Positions 1 to 10,312 of a DNA stretch of 48,954 nucleotides are shown in pieces. The position numbers were made by a program, and so were the translations under genes. The stretch is from Pelagophyceae sp. CCMP2097 (lineage: Eukaryota; Sar; Pelagophyceae). Location of the stretch: assembly GCA_026770575.1 (NCBI GenBank), contig MU657241.1, positions 84,923 to 133,876 of the forward strand, in the 5' to 3' direction. The notes under the pieces are model-generated. The model made no database searches. It was not told the DNA's origin and saw nothing but the letters and a program-made list of their open reading frames with translations. The stretch's first letter is position 1, and each line of letters begins with the position of its first letter.

Positions 1-251
1 TACCCAACAAAATGTTCCTTTTAATTTCCGGTCGATATCAGAAAACCCGGCAAGTATTCTGGGAAAATTTTGATTTCACCACTGCATGTGCCTCACAACC
101 CCCGCAACGCAAGAGATGCGAGGTGGCCCGGCGCGAAGAACGCCCTTCACCGATGCCGCGCGCGAGCAAAGGCATATTCGCGACGTGCCCGGTGCGAGTC
201 TGATCCCCCCGGGGTGCACTCTGGGGGGAGCAACGACGCAGCTTCAGCTTG
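1..251. other. No gene seen
   Basis: Only short overlapping open frames are present. Nothing in them resembles a known domain. This is the region beyond the VPS41 stop codon, so it probably holds its 3' UTR and the edge of the next locus. Confidence 0.5.
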
Positions 252-3200
252 TTAGTACTCGCTTTGTGGCCGGACTTGGATTCGGCCGTCTTTGAGGGTG
301 GGCCGTTGGACTAGAATGCCTCGTCTTTGGAGGTGGTAGAGCTGGCCAAGGCGCTCCATGTGGTCGCTCGAAGACGCTTGGAGCGACGCGCCGTGGACGG
401 CGCGTTGAAACTTTTGGTCTTGGAAGATGGTGCACAACTTCTGCCGCAGACCCGAGACTTGGACGCCGTTTGGGATCTGCGCCACCAACTTGGCCGCCAG
501 CTCCACTCGCGCGGAGCCGGCGTAGTCCAGCAGGCCCGCGAGGAAGGCCGGATGGGCCAAGGCATGCTCTATCAACGGCGCCCACAGCGAAGAGTCGTGC
601 GCCTCGACGAACTCGATGGCCCGCCGCACCTGGCGGATATCGGTGCGGCGCTGGCGCGGCAGCCGCGACAAAGGGGTGCCATCCAATGCATTTCCCAGGC
701 TCCCGTAGGGAGCCGATGATGCTTTGATCGAGCCTGGGAAATAGCTCGACCAAACCTTTCTACCATCAGCTCCCTACGGGAGCCTGGGAAATTCTCATGA
801 GAACTCTCATGAGAACTCACCGAGCCCACGTGGTCCACCAATATGTCCAGCGCCTCGCGCGTGTTTCCGATGCGGCCGTGGATGTAGACCATCTCGTCGT
901 ACAGCGGCGGCGCCTGGCGCGCGCACGCGGCGAGAGCGGCCGGGAGCGGCGCGAACGACGACCTACGACCAAACACTCGAGGCGGCGCGGGCCAAGTGCG
1001 ATACGCGCCATCGGAGGAAGCGGAGAAGCTCCGAGTCGTAGTCGTCGTCGCTTATAGAGTCGGCGGATTCGCTGGATTGGGCCGCGTACAAGTCGACTTG
1101 CAGCCCGTGGAGGCCGCGGTGCTCCGGCGCTGCGTACACCTCTGGGATCTCGGCGAAGACGGCCGCGAGGTACCTTGCAAGAGAATTTCCCAGGCTCGCG
1201 TAGGGAGCCGATGATGGCTTGATCGAGGTTGACCCCTCGCCTTTGGGATCGAGACGCACCAGAGCTGAAGCTGCGGGTCCTTTGCCAGCGTGTCCGAAAC
1301 GCGCTGGATAGGGAAACGGTCGACGTGTCTGACCAAGAGGTTTGCGGCGTGCGCTTTTGAGAACGCTGCGAGTTTGGCCACGGCTGGTTCGACTGCGTCG
1401 TAGAGCTTATGCTTCTCAATAACTTCGAAAACGACTCTTGAATCGGAGATCAAATCCGGATCCAGCGAGAGCAGGCTCGTGAGCGCCTTTTCGAAATGGC
1501 CCGAAAAAACGTGCACTTCCGCCGAGGCCTCGAGGACCGCGGCCACGTCAACTTGATCGCCGTCGCGCCGTTTCAACCGCGCGTCGAGGCGCAGCCGCAG
1601 GCCGCGGAGCGAGTACAGCTCTTCGCCCGGACTCGAGCTCACCGGCGGCCCCCAGCTCCTTAAGACGTCTCGTAAAGCTTTGGGGTTCGTCGCAAGGAGC
1701 CGTTCAAGAACCATGTCGTAGACAGAGGCTGCCAGTTTCGGATTCTGCGTCGGAATGAACGGCGCGAGATTTGATAACGCGTCGTGCTTGTCAAACACAA
1801 AAATCCAATACTCCCAAAGCGTCTCCGCCGACCCCAGCAGCTCCCCGAGCTCCGCCGCCGCGGAATCGAACTCCAAAGAAGAGAGCATCGCGTCCAGGTG
1901 GCCCTTGACCAAATCGTGCATGCGGTGCCTCCGCAGCTTGTGCGACTGCGCCCGGGCGATGGTTAATGCGTCGCGGTGCCTCCGAGCCGATACCGCCGAA
2001 AGCACCACGTCGAGCTGGTCGTCCACGTCGCGCACGCGAACCACGACGACGTCGCGCGGCGACACGACGTATAGCGACGGCGGCACGCCGCGCATCGCGG
2101 AGGGCACCGATGCGGACCGCGCCTCGGTAGACGCGAGGCGGTCGTGCCCGGCAGCGGCGCTGCCGCCCGCAGCAGAGGCGCCGTCGGCACCGTCCGCAGC
2201 GACACTGTCGCCACTGTCAGCAGCAGAAGCGGCGTTGTGGATGAGGATCCAGTCTTCCGCTCTCCACGACGCGGCGCTCTGGTCTGCCGGCGCCGTTCCG
2301 GCGTAGGTGCAGTCCAAAGAGTAGCTCTCGGAGCCGAGTGCGTCGTAGCCGACCATGGGCAGGGCGTCTGCGGACTTTACCACGCCATCTTTGCGGCGCA
2401 CGATTTGCAGCTCTGGCCGCGCGTTTCCACCAGAGGCGTCCACCTCGTCGGGCGCGAAGCCCAGCAAGGCGAGCTACACGACGCGCGTGAAAGTTGATGC
2501 AAGAGCATTTCCCAGGCTCCCGGACGGGAGACGCGTGGCAGAATGGTTTCATCGGACGCGTGGCAGAATGGTTTCATCGAGCGATATTTCTCAGGCCCCC
2601 GTGGCGACCAAACCATTCATCCATCGGCTCCCGTCCGGGAGCCTGGGAAATACTCACGTGATCGTAGTCGAACGGGGCGAGGCCGACTACGATGCAGTCC
2701 GTCTGCCACGACTGCACAATCTCCGCGCGAAATGTCGGCGCCGCGCCTAAATCCGAGTTGTAAGAGTATACGCATGTGCATCGACGCATTTGACGCCGCC
2801 GCGCGCCGTCGAAGACGCCTTCTATCGGCGTCACGACCACGCGCATGACCACGTCGCCCCAGCCCAGGAGCAGCGCGTCGCCCTCCCAGACGAGGCAGCA
2901 GCCGCAGCCCGCCGCGTCGTCGTCCAAGCTAGCGGCAAACGAGCGTCGGTGGCAAGTCAGAATCAAGCGGCTCACGAGCATGACAAACGTGCCCCGCCAA
3001 ACGAGGGACGCACGACCCGGCGGGCCGTCGGATGAACGAGACGGGCTCCAACGTCTCAGAGGCGAGGAGCTTGACGCCCTAGCGTGCGGCGTGGTTGGGA
3101 TTGCCATTCGCAGCTCTGAGCTCGAGAGCCCAAGGTCGGCGGATGCAATTTGCATTTACGGCTCCGCGCTGGCAAACGCAGAAAACGCACCTTATCGTTA

Positions 3201-4000
3201 GCCCATGCGATCCAATTCCCGCCCCAGGCCACCTTGTGTACTGCGCCGTCGCCGTCGTCGAGGACCGCGTCCTTTGAATTGGCGAACCACCCTCGGCAAT
3301 GTCTGACGAGGTCTCCCGACTCCCCCCCGCAGACGAAAATGCGGTCCCTCTTAAACGCGTAGCGCGGGTCCAGCGCCACGCAGAGCACGGCCTTTGAAAA
3401 ATGCGCCGTCTCAACGCCTTCCCATTCGTCAAAGTCCTAAGTGCGCTTCGCAAACGGCGCCGGGCCGAGGAACAAACGTCGCAACATGTGCTCCATCGCC
3501 CTTTCGGCAAGTTTCGAGGGCCGACGACCCCTTTCGCTTCTCCGGACCCCCTCTCCGCACCGTGGCCGTGCCGCCGGCGTGCCTGCGGCCCTGGACTGCG
3601 ACTGCGCCGTCGTCGCCGCACGAGGCGAGAAAGGCTCCGGACGTGTCCCAGCACAAGTCGCGGACTGCCCGAGCGTGGACTCGCAGCTGCACGCCCGCCG
3701 CCGCCGACCCGGCGGTGGCGTCCAAGACCCAGACGGTGCCACGGTCCGTGCCCAGCGCCACGGCGCCGCCGTGGTGCGCCACGCGCCGCACCTGCAGAGG
3801 TGCGTCCGACGGCGCGTGCGCTACCGAGGCCGCGGTCTCAGGAGGACGGCCCTCTTGTAGCACGCCGCTGCTCTGCGTCGAGCGAGCCCCCGCGGGGCGC
3901 GTGTTCGCACCTCTTCGGCTTTCTGCGCCGCGGGACGCGCGTCGCGCAGCTCCACCACGCTCGCCGCCAGCGGCAGCGGGTAACGCACGAACTGCAGCAT
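252..4000 (-). CDS. VPS41: VPS41, HOPS vacuolar/lysosomal tethering subunit
   Basis: VPS41 is a subunit of the HOPS complex, which tethers late endosomes and vacuoles before fusion. I recognise it exon by exon. The start near 4000 (MLQFVRYPLPL) leads, across an intron, to WD40-type blades (VALGTDRGTVWVLDA, FLASCGDDGAVAV). Then come DPRYAFKRDRIFVCGG, GWFANSKDAVLDDGDGAV and WGGNWIAWANDK, joined by an intron to GVKLLASETLEPVSFIRRP. CLVWEGDALLLGWGD and SWQTDCIVVGLAPFDYDH complete the propeller. The C-terminal helical clathrin-repeat part includes WEYWIFVFDKHDALSNLAPF, LQLWYLAAVFAEIPEVY, IHGRIGNTREALDILVDHVG and RRAIEFVEAHDSSLWAPLIE. The start and the internal boundary near 3400-3450 are uncertain. 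The usual C-terminal RING is not obvious. Three introns (about 650-820, 1174-1259 and 2474-2657) carry the same TIR element. Confidence 0.88.
690..792. mobile_element. Introner-like TIR element A inside a VPS41 intron
   Basis: A 24-bp perfect terminal inverted repeat bounds this 103-bp unit: positions 690-713 pair with 769-792. Each end starts ATTTCCCAGGCTCCCG and is itself partly palindromic. A further end-like stretch (GAGCCTGGGAAATA) lies inside at about 730-743, suggesting nesting or internal duplication. The unit lies in the VPS41 intron whose donor, GTGAGT read on the minus strand, is at 815-820. Elements B and C have the same ends and related interiors. Confidence 0.85.
1174..1259 (-). 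mobile_element. Introner-like element B, one-ended relic forming a VPS41 intron
   Basis: The whole stretch is an 86-nt intron with a GTGCGT donor (minus strand, 1254-1259) and an AAG acceptor. Splicing joins LQLW directly to YLAAVFAEI, as expected in VPS41. Only the acceptor-side end of the element (about 1185-1208, ATTTCCCAGGCTCGCGTAGG) survives, followed by the same interior as element A (GCCGATGATGGCTTGATCGA). The donor-side repeat is gone. Confidence 0.75.
2474..2657 (-). mobile_element. Introner-like element C forming a VPS41 intron
   Basis: This is a 184-nt intron with a GTGAGT donor at 2652-2657 and a TAG acceptor at 2474-2476 on the minus strand. Splicing gives FDYDH joined to LALLGFAPDE. 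A 24-bp perfect inverted repeat lies just inside the splice sites (2507-2530 with 2628-2651). The arm differs from element A by a compensated change at its tip (CCGGACGG versus CCGTAGGG). A 25-bp unit is tandemly repeated at 2531-2580, and a degraded internal end lies near 2585-2605. Confidence 0.85.
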
Positions 4001-4189
4001 CGCGCAGCCGCGCGCGGCAGGTGCGTCGACCGGCGCGTCGGCGGCCCACCCGCGCTCTGTTCGCTGAAGCCGAGGGCACCGGGTTTTCTGGAAGGGCCTT
4101 GCTCAAGTGACGCCCGCGGCCTTGGAGTTTGCTTATCTGTTGCGAAGGCCCCTCGAGAGCTTCAAGGCTTGTGGGTTGTTTGCTTAGGC

Positions 4190-5374
4190 TTATCTGTCGC
4201 CGAGGACGTGGCCCGCAGATCTGTCGCCGAGGACGTGGCCGGCGGTGGCGAGGACGTGGCCGGCGGGCGTCGGTCTTCGCCGCTTCCAGCCAACGCGGCC
4301 GCGGACGGAGGCTTCCTGCGCGTCTCGCGCATGTCGGCGCGGCGGCGCGTAGCGCGTCTGTGCGGCTGGTCGCTTGGTGGAATTGTCCCAAAACAGGTGG
4401 TTCGCCGGCGTGCAGCCGCACTTTGCGCCTTCGCTGCCGCACTTGTAACAGAACTCGTAGCCACAAATGCATTTCATCTTGTCGCAACCCTCCGACTTTT
4501 CCACGCCGTGGCCGCACCGCTTGCATCTTTGCACGCCCGCGGCGGCCAGGTCCAACGCATCGTCTTCGTCGCGCTGACAAAGGCCTTCGTGCCAGCCTTT
4601 GGAGCAGAGGAGGCAGCTGCTGCAGCCGCAGACCTTGCAGTCGAGTTTCGGAGGGCCGTCTCTGGCTTCGTAGACGCAGACAAAGGTGCAGTCGGCCGTC
4701 GGGCACCGGTGCACGTCGCCCGCACCGTCGATGAAGCGCTGGAACGAAAACTGCGTCGCTTTCAACTCTGCCACGCGGCCGCCAGCGGCGCGGACGTCGA
4801 GCGGCGCCAGCGCCTCTAGGCAATTCGGGCACCGCAGGCCGTCCGCTTGGCCGCCCGCCGCTGCAACAAGGTCAGTCACGCAAACGAGGTGGAACTCGTG
4901 GGAGCACGCGCGGAGGCGCATGCCGTCGTCTTCGACGTCTTCGAGGCAGATATTGCACGTGCCTCGCGAAGTCGACGGCAGCGGGCCGTCCTCCGCCGCC
5001 TGCAGCGCCCGAGCCAGCGCCAAACTCGCCGCATCGTCGGCGTCGACCGCGCGAACGCGGCGCGGCGGCGGCGGCGGGGGCGGCCGCAGCCGCGGCGCGC
5101 GCTCGCGGGGTGGCGGCGGCGGAGGAGGCGGCCGGCGCCGCGGAGGCCGCTGCGCCGGCGCCGGAAAGTGCGTCGCGGGGGACACGGCGGGGACGCCGGC
5201 GCGCGCGCGCTTGGGCGTCGGAGCATTCGGCATCCAGATGACGTCGTCGTCGGAGCCGCCGAGGTCGATGGCACAGTCTTCAGAGCCGTCGAGTTCGATG
5301 GCACCGTCCACAGAACCGTCTGAGCCGTCAATTTCGATGACGCCGTCCTCGTCGACGTCGATGACCTGAGGCAT
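4190..5374 (-). CDS. RBR (RING-IBR-RING) E3 ubiquitin ligase with SIM-like N-terminus
   Basis: This gene encodes an E3 ubiquitin ligase of the RING-between-RING class, which forms a thioester with ubiquitin on a cysteine in RING2. From the ATG at 5374 the protein is about 394 residues. Residues 1-47 hold repeated hydrophobic/acidic motifs (VIDVDEDG, VIEIDGSD, AIELDGSE, AIDLGGSD, DDDVIWM). Residues 75-107 are proline- and arginine-rich. RING1 is at about 140-185 (CNICLEDV ... CSHEFHLVC ... CPNC). The IBR is at about 205-266 (CPTADCTFVC ... CKVCGCSSCLLC ... H ... C). RING2 is at about 284-312 (CKRCGHGVEKSEGCDKMKC then CGYEFCYKCG), with the likely catalytic Cys at 297. The C-terminal tail runs into tandem DNA repeats, and a 3' intron there is possible. 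The N-terminal motifs look like SUMO-interacting motifs; that reading is inference. Confidence 0.88.
   Translation of the reverse strand: MPQVIDVDEDGVIEIDGSDGSVDGAIELDGSEDCAIDLGGSDDDVIWMPNAPTPKRARAGVPAVSPATHFPAPAQRPPRRRPPPPPPPPRERAPRLRPPPPPPPRRVRAVDADDAASLALARALQAAEDGPLPSTSRGTCNICLEDVEDDGMRLRACSHEFHLVCVTDLVAAAGGQADGLRCPNCLEALAPLDVRAAGGRVAELKATQFSFQRFIDGAGDVHRCPTADCTFVCVYEARDGPPKLDCKVCGCSSCLLCSKGWHEGLCQRDEDDALDLAAAGVQRCKRCGHGVEKSEGCDKMKCICGYEFCYKCGSEGAKCGCTPANHLFWDNSTKRPAAQTRYAPPRRHARDAQEASVRGRVGWKRRRPTPAGHVLATAGHVLGDRSAGHVLGDR
4192..4270. repeat. Tandem repeat at the 3' end of the RBR gene
   Basis: Copies of ATCTGTCGCCGAGGACGTGG and the shorter GGCGAGGACGTGGCCGGCG follow each other. If translated on the minus strand they give a repeated GHVLGDR/GHVLATA tail on the RBR ligase. 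Confidence 0.7.
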
Positions 5375-5517
5375 AAGGGTTTGACCTCGCGGGGCTGCGC
5401 GCCGACGCGTGGCAGAACACGGGCAAGTTCCTACAAAAATGGGCCTCGGAAGGGTCCGCACGGACGGTTCCGTAGAGACCTCGCACTTTGGTCCCCGGGG
5501 ACCTTTCATTGTTTCAA

Positions 5518-6000
5518 GTAAGGATGGACGGTTAAGTCGCTTGCTTGCTTAAGATCCACCCTGGGTGGGGCTGTCCCAAAAGGGGATAACCGCCAAACCC
5601 GAGTCAAAGGTTGGCAACCAGGCCCAGAGGCCCGGAGCCAAGGCCTCGGAGAGCGCGTCAGCACATATAGCGCGGCGTCTCCTCGCGGTGGTATCGCTTG
5701 ACGCGGCTGCAAATGTCGAATGCCATTATCGTCACGAAGTCGAGAATTCCACTGCAAAAGTCGTCGGAAAAGCCGGTTGCAAAAGCCGCAAAGCCGCAAA
5801 TATCGTCGGAATCTCCCTTAAAGTCCCCTGATGACGGATTAACCCCCGAGTTAAAATTCTGATGCCTTGATTTGAGGCTCCAGAGCGGTCCAAGTCGGTC
5901 GTTTGTCGTCGATCTCGGTGCAAATGTCGTCGGAAATATCGCCCCCTTGAAACACTGCAAATGTCGAAAAGATTAATCTAATCCTACCGTTCATCCTTAC
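5518..6000. repeat. MITE-like spacer with short terminal inverted repeats
   Basis: The spacer begins GTAAGGATGGACGGT (5518) and ends with the complement of GTAAGGATGAACGGT (6000), 14 of 15 bases matching. Inside are diverged short direct repeats based on GCAAATGTCG and ATCGTCGGAA at about 5709-5965. It is less GC-rich than its surroundings and no coding frame is convincing. GTTTCAAG occurs just outside both ends, but not flush on the right side, so a target-site duplication is not proven. Confidence 0.45.
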
Positions 6001-6124
6001 AATGTTGTAGTTTCAAGCGTCCCATCGGCTCTCCTCCACGGTCCTGTGGGGTAACAGGCCCGCCCGCAGGATTCCCGCATTGTGCGACCCGGTCTTTCCG
6101 ACGTTATCAAAACAGCGCTTACGA

Positions 6125-9100
6125 CTAAAGTTCGTCGTCTTCGTCGTGGGGCTCGTCGCTTCGCCTTCGCAGGAACGTCGCTCTGGTGCGGAAGCGCTCC
6201 AGAGTGGCGTAGGGCACGTCGTGGTCAGCGAGGGCCGCGGCGACGTTTGATAAAACGGTCGCCGCCTGCCTCGAAAGCTCTGCGGCGTCGACGTGCAACT
6301 CCGGTAGCCTTGCGAGCCAGACGTAGAGGAAGTCGAGGTGCGGCGCCAGGCCCGCTGCGCGTATTTCGTCCGCGTCGGCGTCGGCGAGTAATGATGCGGC
6401 GAGCGCGGAAAGCACAGCGAATAACGTCGCCCTTTGCCGCGGCTCGTCTGCCGTGCGCGCCGTGCGCGCCGCGCGCCGCGCCAAAGTCTGGCCGCGGTCC
6501 AGGGCGCCGTGCGGGAACGGGCCGTCGGCGTCGACGAACCTTAAAGCGGCCATGACGCTCGCCACCGCCGTGGAAACGAGCGCCCGCGGGATGCGCGAGA
6601 CGTTCGAGTGCAGCGCGACGGCGGCAATCGCCAAGGCCTTGCGGTCGGAATGCCTCGTCGAAGCCAGGAACGCCACGAGCGCCCTCAGCGCGTCGTCGCG
6701 CGCATCGCCGCAGAGCGATTCGACGATGATGCCGAGCGTCTGGCACGCGTTGCGACGGAGCTTGGCGCCGGACGCGGCCGACTCGGAGGCGTCCGCCGTC
6801 TCGAGGGTTCTCGAGCACGACAAAACGAGGCCGCGCGCGAGACCACCGGCGACGTCGGCGTCACCGGCGTAGGCATTGACGACGTACGCCGCGAGGCGCA
6901 GCGCGGAAGCGGCCGTCGTCACCGTCATGGGCGCCGAAGCTGCCAGGAAAGCCAGCGACCGCCTCCCCGTTTCACCCGTGCCCTGGTCGTACGTGCCGCG
7001 GAGCGCGTCGAGGAAGTGAAACTTGCACCTCGCGAGGAGCTGCGGCGCCGGCGCCTCGAGCATGGCCTTTGCCACGTTGGACAGAGCGAACATGGCAGAC
7101 GAACCTAGACGGTTTGCAGCGTCCCACCACCGAGCCAGTGTGACGGTTGGGTTTTCCCGCCGCCAGAATCCCAGACGCCGCTCGTCACAGTGCCTCGCGC
7201 GTCCTGTGAGAGCCGCCACCGCCACGGCCGCCGCGTCGGCGGCGTCCGCGTGCGCCGCACAGCGTCGGACTGCCGGCGGCGACCAGACCAGGCCCAGCGC
7301 GCGGCACGCGGCCTGCGGGATTCGGTCCAAGGAGGTCCCCGACAACGACCGTCCCGAAGCACTCGATTTTCCCAAAACAATTGTCCTATCACCAAGCGCA
7401 CCGTCGAGGCGTCGGCGTCGGGGTCCGAGGAGACGCGGACGAGCGTCGCGCTGAGCGCCGCGTCGTCGCGTGCGGCCGCTTCTTCGTCGTCGGGCGCCGC
7501 ACACAGCGACCACAGCGGCAGCGGGCCCTGACTGTCGCCGGTGGCGGCGTCCGTGGCGGCCGTGGCCGAGGCGTTCATCGCGGCGAACGAGGCCGCGCAG
7601 CGGCACGCCGCCGTGCGGACCTTGGCGTCTGGGTCTGCGCATGCTGCTCGGACCTTTGCCGCGGCGCCGTCGCGCCCGCCGAGCGCATAACTGACCCATT
7701 CGCACTCGGGCCCCGGCGCGCGCTCCGCGTCGTCGTCGTCGGTGACCTGAGCGAGGCGGAGCATGGCGTCGACGAGGCGCGCGCCGCCGACGCGCACGGC
7801 CTCGTTCGGCGACGCCAAAGCCGCGTCCAAAGCCCGGCTCGTCGTCTCGCTCGACGCGGATTCGGCCAGCGTCGCCGCGTGCGCGGGCCACGCCGCCGCC
7901 AGCGTCTCCAGAGCCAGCGCGCGCAGCACCGCCGACGCGCCCGGCAGCGTCAGCCGCACTAGCCGCTCGGGGAGCGACGGACCCTTGCCTTGGCCGTCGG
8001 CCGCCTTTTTTCGTCGCAGTGCCATCGCCGTCGCCTGCGCGGTGCCCGCGTCGGCCGCGGCGGTGATCTTCCGCAGCGCCTTTAAAACGTCGAGCCTGGG
8101 CTCCTCGGCGGCAAGCTGCGTATCTTGGACAGTAAATGTCATGACGTCGAAAAGAGATGCCGCCAGCGCCGAGACGCAGCGCGCGTTGAACGGCGGCGCG
8201 TTCGTCGACAGCGCGCAGCCTACCGAAACGCTCCGAGCCCGAGTTTCGACCGGGGTGTTGGACTTACAAACGTCGGCCAGAGCGGCGACAACGCGCGGCT
8301 CGCGCTCGAAGCGCAGCCGCAGCTCGACGTCGGCGTAGAGGCCCTCGACCGTCGCGAGCAGCAGCGGCGCCTGCGTGCGTCCCGTCGCCGAAAGCGCCCC
8401 GGAGACGCAGTCGGACGCACGAAGCGGCCGTCCGGGGCCTTTTGGTGGTCGCTCTCAAGCGAGGCGTTGGCCACGGCCTGGAGCGCGACGACGCGCGCCG
8501 CTGTCGGGCGGCGCACGAGCTCCGCGACTGCGGACGCCGCGGCCGCGCGCACGCGCGCTGGGCCTATAATAAATAATCAACGCTCACCTCACCTCACGGC
8601 CCCAAGCCTCCCGCGTCGACATTCAAAAGCGCTCATCCACACGCCTCCGAGAGTCACAACTGACCGGCGGTGGCGACGAGATCGACGAGGGGCGACGGCG
8701 GCGCTGCTTGGAGCAACGCGGGCCAGTGCGCGAGCATCTGCTTGGGCGCCGCCACTCCGAGCGCGCGGATCAAAGCGAGTGAGGCCAGCGTCCGCCCTTC
8801 GTCGACGGCGCCGCCAGGCTTCGAGCCGCTCGACGTGGACGACTTCGACGGCGGGCCGAGGCGTCGCCGCGGCGCCGGCGCAGCGGGGTGGTACGGCACC
8901 GTTTCCTGACCGCCGGCGAGGCCCGGTGGACCGCCGCCGGCGAGGCCCGGCGGCGATCGCATCGCCAGGGCGGCGCGCGCCGCGGCGGCGGCCGCCTCGA
9001 GTTGCGCGTTGGCCCAGCGTACGAGCTTTGGGACGTGCGGCGAAACGCCGAGCAGGAAGGAGTCGCCGCCTATCCATCGCATGACCACGTCGTCCGGTTG

Positions 9101-9836
9101 GTTCTCGCGGGTCCTGGGGCGAGGCCGTACCGGCGGCGGTGACGATTGCGAGGGCGTTGAAGACTGCGGTCGGGTCTTGCGCGGCGTCAGCGATGCGCAG
9201 AGCCGCGTCGGCGACGAGCCGCCGTCGGTCGCCGCCGAGCGCGCGGACCTCGTTTGCGCGCCAGGCGCACGTCACCAGCAGTGCTTCGAGCACGGCCGCC
9301 GCTGCCGTCGCCGGCTTGGCGGCCGCGGCTCCAGTTAATTGCAGAAGCGCCGGCGACGCGTCGCAGAGGTCGGGCCCCGCGGCGTCGGCGAGCAGCATCG
9401 CGAAGAGGTCGTCTGTCAATACGGCCGTGGATCGCGCGCTCGCCGCTGTCGCCGCGAGCGCGGCGCAGGCCAGCCGCGCCCGCGCCGCCGCCGCCGCCGC
9501 GGGCACGGCGCGCGCGAGGCTCAAGCACGGCGCGACGTCTCGGCGCGCGAGCATCACGCCGTCGGCGGCGCAGCACCGTGCGACGAAGCGCGCGGCGCGC
9601 TCGAGGACCGCGGCGCCGTCGACGCCGGCCGCGCGGTCGACGCCGGCCGCGCTTTCGAAGAGGCGGAGCGCGTGGGTAGCGACTTGCGCGGCGCACTTGC
9701 CGACGTCGTTGGCAGGTTCGTTGGCGACGTCTGCGCCTTCGAGGTCTGCCAGGAGCTGCTCAAAGGTTGCAACGCCGGCGCTGTCGAGGCCGCGCAGGAG
9801 GTCGCGGAGCGCGTGCGCCCGGTGCCGCCACGACAT
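6125..9836 (-). CDS. HEATR6: HEATR6-like HEAT-repeat protein
   Basis: This is a large alpha-helical HEAT/ARM-repeat protein. I match it to HEATR6 (DUF4042 family) by the order of its segments, not by a search. The start MSWRHRAHALRDLLRG (9836) begins an alanine-rich helical region. Later segments include LASLALIRALGVAAPKQMLA followed by HWPALLQ, RVRAAAASAVAELVRRP, LLLATVEGLYADVELRL and VVAALADVCKSNTPV. The C-terminal half has SSAMFALSNVAKAMLE and KLRRNACQTLGIIVESL, corresponding to the HEATR6 repeats around WALGNL and RWNACYAMGN. Several introns are needed, near 7050-7370, 8190-8440 and 8560-9090. The family's molecular function is poorly known. Many Ala-rich stretches reflect local GC content. 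Confidence 0.65.
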
Positions 9837-10145
9837 GGCGGCTGAGCGCCGAAGCGCCGGGGCCGGCGAAACGCGGCGACGGCCTCGACGCGCGACCGTG
9901 GCGTCGAGCGCGCGCGTCGAGGACGAGGTGCGACGGGCCGAGCGCTCGCCAAACTGGCTTTGGCGACCTTTTGAGGCTTTCAAGGTTTTTCTCAGACAGC
10001 CGAAGCGGCGGGCGGAGCGCGGGTCGAGGGCGCGGGCGAGAGCCCGAGCGAGGAGAGGCCAGAGGAAGAAGGCGATCGCGGGCTCTGTAAAATTCAGTCG
10101 GGCGATTAGAACCAGCGGCGCGCGCACACTCGCAGGACGGCCACG
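9837..10145. other. Divergent spacer between HEATR6-like gene and MYND fragment
   Basis: No gene is recognised here. The last bases before 10146 (CTCGCAGGACGGCCACG) are identical to those before the intact MYND gene at 27726, so the duplicated unit includes at least a little 5' flank. Confidence 0.5.
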
Positions 10146-10258
10146 ATGGACGCGCCGACGGTCGCTTCGAAGCCCTGCTGCGTCTGCGCCGCGCCGGACG
10201 GCAAGCACTGCGCCAAGTGCAAGTCGCGGGACTACTGCGGCAAGGCGTGCCAGCTCGT
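10146..10258 (+). pseudogene. Truncated MYND zinc-finger copy
   Basis: The first 38 residues from the ATG match the intact MYND-Sel1 protein at 27726 almost exactly (MDAPTVASKPCCVCAAPDGK, then HCAKCKSRDYCGKACQLV). Homology stops abruptly after the CQLV codons. The frame then runs about 50 more residues of unrelated sequence to a stop near 10403. The last zinc ligands (the DW...H...C part) are missing, so the finger cannot be complete. Its 3' side abuts the tail of the minus-strand PAP gene. Confidence 0.8.
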
Positions 10259-10312
10259 CAGCCCCGGTTGGCAGATGGTTTTGTTCGAGGGCGTCTTATC
10301 ATCTCAGGCGCG

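Noticed and set aside
3401..4819. A 472-residue plus-strand open frame
   Set aside because: It is antisense to both the RBR RING/IBR domains and the VPS41 propeller, which are clearly real on the other strand.
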